The position numbers were made by a program, and so were the translations under genes. Shown here piece after piece: positions 9,764 through 17,132 of a stretch of 37,674 bases of DNA. The stretch spans positions 1 through 37,674 of the forward strand of contig DASPFV010000247.1 of assembly GCA_035620975.1 (NCBI GenBank), in the 5' to 3' direction. Position 1 is the stretch's first letter. Each line of letters starts with the position of its first letter. The DNA comes from DASPFV01 sp035620975 (lineage in GTDB: Bacteria > Acidobacteriota > Vicinamibacteria > Vicinamibacterales > 2-12-FULL-66-21). The notes under the pieces were generated by a model that was given only the letters and a program-made list of their open reading frames with translations, was not told the origin of the DNA and did not search any database.

Positions 9764-9797
9764 GGTTCAGGGTTCCAGGTTCAGGGTCCAAGGTTCA
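9763..9797. repeat. Short tandem repeat between convergent genes
   Basis: Two and a half copies of a 14-base unit: AGGTTCAGGGTTCC, AGGTTCAGGGTCCA, AGGTTCA. The array starts on the last base of the cutA stop and ends on the stop codon of the minus-strand gene, so it fills the whole gap. Confidence 0.75.
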
Positions 9798-10946
9798 TTC
9801 GAGCGCCTGCTGAAGATCCTCGATCAGATCCTCGGCATCCTCGATGCCCGCCGACACGCGGACGAGGCTGTCGGTAAGGCCGATTGCGGCGCGACGCTCG
9901 GGGGGCACCGACGCGTGCGTCATCGAGGCGGGGTGGCAGATGAGCGTCTCGACGCCGCCGAGGCTCTCGGCCAGCGCCATGAGCTTCACACGATTGCACA
10001 CGCGCCGCGCGCGCTCGAAGGTGCCGACGTCGAACGACAGCATGCCGCCGAAGCCGCGCATCTGGCGCCGGGCCAGCTCGTGCTGGGAGTGCGTCGGCAG
10101 TCCCGGATAGAGCACACGATCGACGCCGGGATGGGAGTCGAGCCAGCGGGCCAGCGCCAGCCCGTTCGCGCTGTGCTGCGCCATCCTGAGCGCCAGGGTC
10201 TTCGTGCCCCGCAGCACCAGCCAGGCGTCGAAGGGACCGAGGATCGCCCCCTCGGCATTCTGCACGAACGTCAGCCACTCGATGTCGTCGTCGCGCACCG
10301 CGACGACGATTCCCCCGACGCTGTCGCTGTGGCCGTTGAGGTACTTCGTCGTGCTGTGCACGACCAGGTCGGCGCCGAACTCGATCGGCCGCTGCACGCA
10401 CGGGCTCGCGAAGGTGTTGTCCACCACCAGGCGGGCGCCGCGCGCGTGGGCGACCTCGGCGATGCCCGCGAGGTCGGTCAGTCGCATCACCGGGTTCGTA
10501 GGCGTCTCCACGAACACCATCCGCGTCTCCGGCCGCATCGCCTGCTCGACGAGATCGAGCTGCGACGTGTCGACGTAGCTGAACGACAGCCGATAGCGCG
10601 TCAGGACGCGGTCGAAGAGCCGGAACGTGCCGCCGTACGTGTTGTCGGTGACGACGACGTGATCGCCCGATTCGAGCATCGTGGCGATCGCGCCGATCGC
10701 GGCCATGCCCGAGGCGAACGCGAGCGCCGCCCTGCCTCCCTCGATCGCGGCGACGTTGCCTTCGAGGGCGGCGCGCGTCGGGTTCTGCGTGCGCGCGTAC
10801 TCGTACCCTTTGTGGCGGCCGAGCTCCTCCTGGACGTACGTCGACGTCTGATAGATCGGCGTGATGATGGCGCCCGTGGCAGGGTCGGGCTCCTGTCCGG
10901 CGTGGATGCAGATCGTGGAGAAGCGTGCGTGACGGGGCAGTTTCAC
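9795..10946 (-). CDS. Cys/Met-metabolism PLP enzyme (cystathionine gamma-synthase or gamma-lyase)
   Basis: A 383-residue PLP enzyme of the trans-sulfuration family; cystathionine gamma-synthase (MetB) and cystathionine gamma-lyase cannot be told apart by eye. Visible landmarks are STICIHAGQEPDPATGA at the N-terminus, TPIYQTSTYVQ, YARTQNPTR, the phosphate-binding ASGMAAI, ETPTNP, VVDNTFASP, and the PLP lysine (about Lys201) in HSTTKYLNGHSD. The C-terminus has SLGGVETLICHPASMTHA and RVSAGIEDAEDLI. The family length of about 380-390 residues is met. I chose GTG 10946 with AGGA ahead; the open frame extends to 11060 with Arg-rich sequence. It is divergent from the phosphatase gene at 11075 and probably makes cystathionine or breaks it for methionine/cysteine balance. 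Confidence 0.9.
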   Translation of the reverse strand: MKLPRHARFSTICIHAGQEPDPATGAIITPIYQTSTYVQEELGRHKGYEYARTQNPTRAALEGNVAAIEGGRAALAFASGMAAIGAIATMLESGDHVVVTDNTYGGTFRLFDRVLTRYRLSFSYVDTSQLDLVEQAMRPETRMVFVETPTNPVMRLTDLAGIAEVAHARGARLVVDNTFASPCVQRPIEFGADLVVHSTTKYLNGHSDSVGGIVVAVRDDDIEWLTFVQNAEGAILGPFDAWLVLRGTKTLALRMAQHSANGLALARWLDSHPGVDRVLYPGLPTHSQHELARRQMRGFGGMLSFDVGTFERARRVCNRVKLMALAESLGGVETLICHPASMTHASVPPERRAAIGLTDSLVRVSAGIEDAEDLIEDLQQALE

Positions 10947-11054
10947 GGAACGGGTCCTGCGCGCGCGTCGCCGGCCCGGGCAGCGACCGCGGGAGTGGTG
11001 CGACGGTCCACACGCGGGGCGGCCCGGCGCCCCGATCGCCGTACGATAGTCTGT

Positions 11055-11060
11055 TATCAT
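11055..11060 (+). promoter_or_regulatory. Possible -10 box of the SpoIIE phosphatase gene
   Basis: TATCAT lies 14 bases before the ATG at 11075, in a locally AT-rich patch with no Shine-Dalgarno sequence. No -35 is evident. The leader would be only about 7 bases long. Confidence 0.35.
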
Positions 11061-11074
11061 TCGATTTTCAATCG

Positions 11075-13213
11075 ATGGCCAGCAGGAAGCTCGCGGAGGA
11101 TTCGTCGACGCCGGCGCGCCGCCGGCCGCCGCCGACGAGTCTCCCGATTCCGCCGGCAGAGCCGCAACTGGCCATCCGCGACGTGCTGGTTCGATCCTGG
11201 CCGGGCCGCCTCTTCATCGTTGCCGCCGCCCTCAAGCTGATCCTCATCGCGGCGCGTCTCCTCGGCGAGCTTCCCGGCTTCCTCCAGGTCCTGAGCAGCA
11301 CGGCCACCCTGGCGCTCGTCTTCGTCCTGCTGATTTTTGTGTGGCGGCTGTTCGTGCTCGTGCAGCGGCGGCTGCTCTGGCGCGTCCGCCGGAAGCTGAT
11401 CCTGTCCTACATCTTCATCGGGGTCGTGCCGTCGCTGCTCATCGTCGGCTTCTTCCTGCTGGGCGGCGTGACGATCTCGATGAGCGTCAGTGCGTATCTG
11501 TTCCGCGACGGGTACGAGGACGTCGTGCGGAACGCCGGGATCCTGGCCGAGGCGGCGGCGGTCGAGATCGGGCGCACGCCGCGGACGACGCGCGAGACGA
11601 TCGAACGGGTGTACCGGAACGGTCTGCGGGCCCTGGACCTGCCCGCCATCGCGATCGCGTTCGTGCCGGCGTCGGGCAGCGCCGTCGAGCCGATAGGGCT
11701 CGGATGGGAGCACCAGTCCGCGCCGCTGGCGGTGCCCGAGTGGGCACGGTCGCGCGCGGGCGGTTTCACGGGCGCGTTCGCGGTGGCGCGCCCCGACTCG
11801 GCGGAGCCCGAGCTGGTCATCCGTGCGCTGCGGCCGGCAGGGACGAAGCCGGTCGGGTGGGTGATCGTCGACGTGCCGCTCGACGGTCCGATGCTCGATC
11901 GGCTGCACGAGACGACGAGCGTGAAGGCCGAGTCCGTGTTCGTGCCGCCGGCGGCCGACGGCCCGGCCAACACGCTCGTCCCCGGGCAGCCGTCGAGCTT
12001 CGCGCCCTTCGGCAGCGGCGTCGCCGTGCTCAACGCGGTGGACTGGCAGACGGGTCAGACGCGCCTGGCCACCGTGGCGCTCAGCTTCCGCCTCGGCGAG
12101 CTGTACAACCGCCTCTCCCTGGCCCAGTCGGTGCGCTTCAGCACGCTGACGCTCGGCGAGGCGTTCCTGCTCATGCTGGCGTTCGTGGCGGTGCTCTTCC
12201 TCATCATCGAGATCGTCGCGCTCGTCATGGGGCTGGCGCTCGCGCGCTCGATCACGAGCTCGATCCACGAGCTGTTCATGGGCACCGAGCGCGTGCGGCA
12301 GGGGGATTTCACCCACCGGATCGACGTCCGCACGAAGGACCAGCTCGGCGAGCTGGCCGACTCGTTCAACCAGATGACGGGCAGCATCGAGAACCTCCTG
12401 CAGACGGCGGCGGAGAAGAAGCGGATGGAGGAAGAGCTGCGCATCGCGCGGCAGATCCAGATGTCGCTCCTGCCGCGCGGGCCGGTGGACATGCCCGGCC
12501 TCAGCGTGACGGCGCTGTGCGTGCCGGCGCGCGAAGTCGGCGGGGACTACTACGACTTCTTCCCGCTCGGCCGCGATCGGCTGGGCGTGCTGATCGCCGA
12601 CGTCTCGGGCAAGGGCACCTCGGCGGCGCTCTACATGGCGGAGCTGAAGGGGCTCGTCCTGTCGCTCAGCCAGATCTGCCTGTCGCCGCGCCATCTCCTG
12701 CTGGAGGTGAACCGCATCATCTCGGAAAACCTCGACAGCCGCAGCTTCATCACGATGACCTACGCCGTCATCGACATGGCCGACGGGGTGATGACGTACG
12801 CCCGCGCCGGCCACACGCCGCTCATCTATCTTCCGGGGCCGGCCGCGGCCGACCGGGACGCGCAGGTGCTCACGCCCAACGGCATGGTGCTGGGCCTGCG
12901 GATCGACGGGGCGGCAGAGAAGTTCGCCGAGCTGCTCGAGGAGGATCAGATCGTCCTGCAGAAGGGGGACGTCATCGTGCTCTACACGGACGGCATCACG
13001 GAGGCAATGGACCCGTCGAGCGATCTCTTCGGCGAGGCGCGCCTGAGCCGGATCGTGCAGGAGCACGGCCATCTCGAGTCGGCCGAGCTGCGCGAGCGCA
13101 TCCTCCGGGAGATCGAAGCCTTCGTCGGCAGTGCCGATCAGCACGACGACATGACGATGATCCTCATCAAGGTGGAGCGCACGGGCGTCGCCGCCGCGCG
13201 TGTAGCGGTGTAG
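11075..13213 (+). CDS. Membrane HAMP-SpoIIE (PP2C) serine phosphatase
   Basis: A 712-residue membrane signalling protein that should dephosphorylate a partner protein, often an anti-sigma antagonist. Three hydrophobic segments lie at about 46-63, 72-96 and 107-134. An extracytoplasmic sensing region of some 220 residues follows, then a fourth helix (358-390), a HAMP linker (390-443, with RVRQGDFTHRI) and a coiled linker EEELRIARQIQMSLLPRG. The SpoIIE/PP2C catalytic domain is at 480-705, with VGGDYYDFF, ADVSGKGTSAALYM, AGHTPLIYL, YTDGITEA and the metal-binding end HDDMTMILI, so it looks active. ATG 11075 follows directly on an AT-rich patch with no ribosome site. The next gene begins 13 bases downstream and may be co-transcribed. 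No STAS or anti-sigma gene is adjacent. Confidence 0.92.
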   Translation: MASRKLAEDSSTPARRRPPPTSLPIPPAEPQLAIRDVLVRSWPGRLFIVAAALKLILIAARLLGELPGFLQVLSSTATLALVFVLLIFVWRLFVLVQRRLLWRVRRKLILSYIFIGVVPSLLIVGFFLLGGVTISMSVSAYLFRDGYEDVVRNAGILAEAAAVEIGRTPRTTRETIERVYRNGLRALDLPAIAIAFVPASGSAVEPIGLGWEHQSAPLAVPEWARSRAGGFTGAFAVARPDSAEPELVIRALRPAGTKPVGWVIVDVPLDGPMLDRLHETTSVKAESVFVPPAADGPANTLVPGQPSSFAPFGSGVAVLNAVDWQTGQTRLATVALSFRLGELYNRLSLAQSVRFSTLTLGEAFLLMLAFVAVLFLIIEIVALVMGLALARSITSSIHELFMGTERVRQGDFTHRIDVRTKDQLGELADSFNQMTGSIENLLQTAAEKKRMEEELRIARQIQMSLLPRGPVDMPGLSVTALCVPAREVGGDYYDFFPLGRDRLGVLIADVSGKGTSAALYMAELKGLVLSLSQICLSPRHLLLEVNRIISENLDSRSFITMTYAVIDMADGVMTYARAGHTPLIYLPGPAAADRDAQVLTPNGMVLGLRIDGAAEKFAELLEEDQIVLQKGDVIVLYTDGITEAMDPSSDLFGEARLSRIVQEHGHLESAELRERILREIEAFVGSADQHDDMTMILIKVERTGVAAARVAV

Positions 13214-13225
13214 GGCCGGAGCAGC

Positions 13226-14170
13226 GTGGCCGAGCCGGTCGTCATCTTCCGCACCCCGTCTCCCATCGAAGCCGACGTCGTCAGGGGGCTCCTCGAGACC
13301 CATGGCATCCACGCAATCATCACGTCGGATCTGTCCCGGACGGCCTTTCCGTTCTCGCTGAACGAGCTGCGCGTCACGGTCAGCGCGGCTGACGCGGAGC
13401 ACGCGGCGCGGATCATCGACAGCCACCGCGACGAGATGCGGCCCGGCCAGGTCGTGCCGTTCGGCTCCGAGCTCGAACCGCTCGAACGGCTCATCGGGTA
13501 CCGGTTCCGCGATCGCGGGCTCCTCGAACACGCCCTGACCCACCGGTCGCGCGTGCACGAGGACGCCAGCGGCGGCGTTTTCGACAACGAGTCGATGGAG
13601 TTCCTCGGCGATTCGATCCTGGGCTTCGTGATTGCCGACATGCTCTTCCGCCAGTTCCCCGAGCACAACGAAGGGCAGAAATCCAAGCTGAAGGCGTCGC
13701 TCGTGTCCGCGGCCTCCCTCGCGCGGCTCGGCGAGCGCATTCGGCTCGGCGACTTCCTCATCCTCGGCCGCGGCGAGGAGAAGACCGGCGGCCGGCGCAA
13801 GCAGGCGCTCATCGCGGACTGCTACGAGGCGCTCATCGCAGCCATCTACCTGGACGGCGGCGTCGAGCCGGCGCGTGCCTTCGTCGAGCGCCAGTTCCAG
13901 GACTTCGTCGACGAGGCACGGCGCACCGGCGCGCAGGCGGCCTTCACGGCGGACTACAAGTCAGCGCTGCAGGAGTGGCTGCAGTCGAACGACCGCGGGC
14001 TGCCCGTCTACCGCCTGGCGGCCGAAGTCGGTCCGGCACACCGGCGCAGCTTCGAAGTGGAAGTGCTGGTGGAAGGCGAGCCCCTCGCGCGGGCCGAGGG
14101 ACGCAGCAAGAAGGAGGCTGCGCAGGCGGCCGCCAGGGCGGCCCTCACGCGCCTCAGTCAATCTCGATGA
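13226..14170 (+). CDS. rnc: Ribonuclease III with N-terminal DUF2007 domain
   Basis: A 314-residue RNase III, which cuts double-stranded RNA in rRNA and mRNA processing. Residues 3-70 form an added DUF2007 (signal-transducing) domain: VVIFRTPSPIEADVVRGLLE and NELRVTVSAADAEHA. The RNase III domain (85-210) has the catalytic signature NESMEFLGDSILG and the second acidic pair in DCYEALIAAIYLDGG, so all metal ligands are present. A dsRNA-binding domain (237-305) ends in RSKKEAAQAAARAAL. The start is GTG 13226, with GGAG just ahead. An in-frame ATG at 13436 (codon 71) lies exactly at the domain boundary and would give a classic-length RNase III. Usual RNase III is about 225-250 residues. The last 17 bases overlap the end of the convergent ATPase gene. 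Confidence 0.95.
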   Translation: MAEPVVIFRTPSPIEADVVRGLLETHGIHAIITSDLSRTAFPFSLNELRVTVSAADAEHAARIIDSHRDEMRPGQVVPFGSELEPLERLIGYRFRDRGLLEHALTHRSRVHEDASGGVFDNESMEFLGDSILGFVIADMLFRQFPEHNEGQKSKLKASLVSAASLARLGERIRLGDFLILGRGEEKTGGRRKQALIADCYEALIAAIYLDGGVEPARAFVERQFQDFVDEARRTGAQAAFTADYKSALQEWLQSNDRGLPVYRLAAEVGPAHRRSFEVEVLVEGEPLARAEGRSKKEAAQAAARAALTRLSQSR

Positions 14171-15344
14171 TGCCCCACGACTTGTCGCGGGGCACCTGGC
14201 TGTTGCCGCCGACGAGCGCCAGCGCCGGCTCGGCCTGCGGCAGCCGCGCCATCACGTAGGCGTGAACTTCGCGCGCGACGTCCTCGTCGGCGGGCGGCGC
14301 GCAGCGGGCGTTCAGCCGGACCCAGAGACGCATGAGCGGATCGGCGAAGCTGTAGCGCTTCTGCCGCGAGACGATGAGGTCGACGTCCTCGAGCCAGGAG
14401 AGGTAGTCCTTGGTGGAGCCCGGCGTCCGCCGCAGGCGCTGGGCGATCTCGGTGAGCGTCAGCGGCTCCTCGCCGGAGAGCACGTCGAGAATGGCCTTGA
14501 GCGCGCCGTATCCCCGCGCGCGGTGCAGGCGCAGCTCGTACGAGAACCGGCACGCCTGGCTCATCTGCCCGCCGGGCGCGAGCAGGGCGGTGAGCGCGCT
14601 CACCGGATCGGCCGCGCCGCGGGCCGCGAGCAGGCCCGTCGTCTCCAGGATGAGCCGCGCGTACGCGGGTCGGCCGTCCGACAGCGCCTGCACGAGCGTC
14701 GCCAGCTCGGCCCTCGCCCGGTCCTCCGCCTGCTCCCTCGCCGGCGAGACGCCCGCATCTCCTCCGCCGGGCAGGGTGGCGCGGATCTCCGCCGCGCTCA
14801 ACGGCGCCATGTGGATGATCTCGAACTGCGCCGGCGCGTCGCGCAGCAGCCGCAGCGCGCGCGCCGTGTACCGCGACGTGACCACGAAGCGGTTGCCGCT
14901 GGCGGCCAGGACCGTCAAGAGGTCCCGCAGCACGGTCCGCAGGCCCGGGAAGCTCTCGAACGTGCGCAGCTCCAGGAACTCGTCGAGCAGGAACGTCGCG
15001 GGCGTGTCGCCCGCCGCCCGGGCCGTATCGAGGAAGGCGAGCAGCGCGTCGAAAGCCTCGCGCGCGCCGGGTCCGGCAGGGCCCGCCCGGCCATGGGGAT
15101 CCGCCGCGAACGGCGAGGTCCCCCGCGCCGTCTCGAGGCAGCGTTCAGGGGTCGTGGCGATCCGCTCGACGTCGATGTACTGGGCGCTCGTGCGCCCGAT
15201 CAGGTCGCGCAGCCGCAGGAGCAGCGACGTGCGGCCCGCGCCGCAGCCGCCGAGCACTACCGGGATCCGGGCCCCGCTGCCGGACGCGCCCTCCAGCGCG
15301 GTCAGCACGCGGCGCTCGAGCGACGGCCGCTCCGGGATCATCAT
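14154..15344 (-). CDS. P-loop ATPase with winged-helix C-terminus, coupled to hutU
   Basis: A 396-residue protein resembling the AAA/STAND-like archaeal-type ATPases. The P-loop is GGCGAGRTS (residues 32-40), with Arg at the place of the usual Walker A Lys. A Walker B strand ATFLLDEF lies near 116-123, and a sensor-like VVTSRYTARAL near 160. The C-terminal third contains a winged-helix-like segment, LTLTEIAQRLRRTPGSTKDYL, then DLIVSRQKRYSFADPLMRLW, as in DUF234-type ATPases. The ATG at 15344 overlaps the hutU stop by four bases (ATGA), so translation is probably coupled. I know of no ATPase required for histidine breakdown, so its role there is unknown. The 3' end overlaps rnc by 17 bases on the other strand. 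Confidence 0.8.
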   Translation of the reverse strand: MMIPERPSLERRVLTALEGASGSGARIPVVLGGCGAGRTSLLLRLRDLIGRTSAQYIDVERIATTPERCLETARGTSPFAADPHGRAGPAGPGAREAFDALLAFLDTARAAGDTPATFLLDEFLELRTFESFPGLRTVLRDLLTVLAASGNRFVVTSRYTARALRLLRDAPAQFEIIHMAPLSAAEIRATLPGGGDAGVSPAREQAEDRARAELATLVQALSDGRPAYARLILETTGLLAARGAADPVSALTALLAPGGQMSQACRFSYELRLHRARGYGALKAILDVLSGEEPLTLTEIAQRLRRTPGSTKDYLSWLEDVDLIVSRQKRYSFADPLMRLWVRLNARCAPPADEDVAREVHAYVMARLPQAEPALALVGGNSQVPRDKSWGIIEID

Positions 15345-17017
15345 TGACCCGAGCCTCCAGAGATCATGGGAATGTCAATACCGTGCGCGCGCGCGGTGGC
15401 CAGCGCCTCGGGATACCCGGCGTCGGCGTGGCGCACGACCCCGAGGGCGGGATCGCACGTGAGCACGCGCTGCAGTTTCTCGTCGGCTTCGCGCGAGCCG
15501 TCCGCCACGACGACCATCCCCGCGTGCAGCGAGTAGCCGATGCCCACCCCGCCGCCGTGGTGCACCGAGACCCATGTCGCGCCGCACGAGGTGTTCAACA
15601 GGGCGTTCAGCACGGGCCAGTCCGCGATGGCGTCGCTCCCGTCCCGCATGCCTTCGGTTTCGCGGGTGGGCGAGGCCACCGAGCCCGTGTCCAGGTGATC
15701 GCGCCCGATGACGATGGGCGCAGCGACCACGCCGCGGCGGACCAGATCGTTCAGCGCGAGGCCGAAGCGTGCCCGCTCGCCGACGCCGAGCCAGCAGATG
15801 CGGGCCGGCAGCCCCTGGAAGGCGACGCGGTCCCGGGCGAGGCGAATCCACCGGCACAGGGCTTCGTCGCCGGAGAACATGTCGAGCGCCAGATCGTCGG
15901 TGGCGCGGATGTCGGCCCCCTCGCCGGACAGCGCCACCCACCGGAAGGGCCCCTTGCCGGCGCAGAAGAGCGGGCGGATGTACTCGGGGACGAACCCCGG
16001 GATCTCGAAGGCCTCCGCCACGCCGGCCGTGTGCGCCTGCGCCCGGATGTTGTTCCCGTAGTCGAACGTCACGGCACCGGCGCGCTTGAGCGCGAGCATC
16101 GCGCGCACGTGCGCGGCCATCGCCGCCATGGCGCGCGCAACGTACTCGCCGGGATCCGTCCGCCGGAGCGAGCGAGCCTCGGTCAGCGTGAGGCCATTGG
16201 GCACGTATCCGTGGAGCGCGTCGTGCGCGGAAGTCTGATCGGTCAGCACGTCGGGCGGGGTGCCGCGCCGCACGAGCTCGGTGAGCAGGTCCACGGCGTT
16301 GGCCTCGACGGCCATCGACCGCGCGACCCCCTCGCGGCGCCAGCGTTCCACCGCCGTCAGCGCCGTGCCGAGGTCATCGCAGCGCTCGTCGACGTAGCGT
16401 GTGGCGAGCCGCCGCTCGATTCGCGCGGGATCGACTTCCGCGACCAGCGCGGTCCCGCCATTCATCGTGACGGCGAGCGGCTGCGCGCCGCCCATGCCGC
16501 CAAGCCCGGCCGTGACGACGAGCCGGCCCGCGAGCGTGCCGCCGAAATGCCGGCGCGCCAGCTCCGCGAGCGTCTCGTAGGTGCCCTGCAGGATGCCCTG
16601 GGTTCCGATGTAGATCCAGCTGCCCGCCGTCATCTGTCCGTACATGGTCAGCCCGCGATCCTCGAGATCGCGGAACCGCTCCCATGTCGCCCAGGCGGGC
16701 ACGAGCAGCGCGTTGGCGATGAGGACGCGCGGCGCCCAGGGATGTGTGCGGAACACCGCCACCGGCTTGCCGGACTGCACGACGAGCGTCTCGTCGTGCT
16801 CCAGGCGCCTCAGCGAGTCGACGATGGCGTCGAAGGCCGGCCAGCTGCGGGCGGCGCGGCCGGAGCCGCCGTAGACCACGAGGTCGTCCGGCCGTTCGGC
16901 GACCTGCGGATCGAGGTTGTTCATGAGCATCCGCAGCGCGGCTTCCTGGGGCCACCCCTTGCACGATCGTGTCGCGCCCCGGGGGGCCGTGACGTGACGA
17001 CTGGCGATGCTCATCAT
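15341..17017 (-). CDS. hutU: Urocanate hydratase (urocanase)
   Basis: Urocanase, the second step of histidine degradation: urocanate plus water gives imidazolonepropionate, with tightly bound NAD+. At 558 residues it has the full family length. Landmarks are APRGATRSCKGWPQEAAL, MLMNNLDPQVAERP, YGGSGRAARSW, the glycine-rich TAGLGGMGGAQPLAVTMNGG, FDYGNNIRAQA, and the catalytic-region NTSCGATWVSVHHGGGVG with the active-site Cys at about residue 475. Start ATG 17017 is one of two adjacent ATGs. It follows hutH on the same strand after a 115-base AT-rich gap that carries its own consensus promoter, so it can be expressed apart from hutH. The ATPase gene overlaps its stop. hutI and hutG are not in the window. 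Confidence 0.96.
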   Translation of the reverse strand: MMSIASRHVTAPRGATRSCKGWPQEAALRMLMNNLDPQVAERPDDLVVYGGSGRAARSWPAFDAIVDSLRRLEHDETLVVQSGKPVAVFRTHPWAPRVLIANALLVPAWATWERFRDLEDRGLTMYGQMTAGSWIYIGTQGILQGTYETLAELARRHFGGTLAGRLVVTAGLGGMGGAQPLAVTMNGGTALVAEVDPARIERRLATRYVDERCDDLGTALTAVERWRREGVARSMAVEANAVDLLTELVRRGTPPDVLTDQTSAHDALHGYVPNGLTLTEARSLRRTDPGEYVARAMAAMAAHVRAMLALKRAGAVTFDYGNNIRAQAHTAGVAEAFEIPGFVPEYIRPLFCAGKGPFRWVALSGEGADIRATDDLALDMFSGDEALCRWIRLARDRVAFQGLPARICWLGVGERARFGLALNDLVRRGVVAAPIVIGRDHLDTGSVASPTRETEGMRDGSDAIADWPVLNALLNTSCGATWVSVHHGGGVGIGYSLHAGMVVVADGSREADEKLQRVLTCDPALGVVRHADAGYPEALATARAHGIDIPMISGGSGQ

Positions 17018-17083
17018 CGACTGGCGCGCCGATCGGCGAGTCGATCACGCTCGACGGCCGTGGGCACACACCCGAAGGCTAGC

Positions 17084-17112
17084 AATCTAGAAACGTACGG
17101 CGGCGTTGTCAA
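17084..17112 (-). promoter_or_regulatory. Strong sigma-70-like promoter for hutU
   Basis: On the minus strand the sequence has a perfect -35 TTGACA (17112-17107), a 17-base spacer and -10 TAGATT (17089-17084), about 67 bases before the hutU ATG. It is embedded in the most AT-rich stretch of this region. This is among the best promoter matches in the window. Confidence 0.75.
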
Positions 17113-17132
17113 TTTGAAACTGAAAAAATTTC

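Noticed and set aside
11057..13666. An 869-codon open frame on the minus strand
   Set aside because: It is the exact antisense of the SpoIIE phosphatase and rnc genes, both of which have clear domains. Its sequence has no recognisable fold.
17113..17132. T-run after hutH (minus strand) as a rho-independent terminator
   Set aside because: No stable GC stem directly precedes the T-run; the stretch is better explained as AT-rich promoter upstream sequence of hutU.
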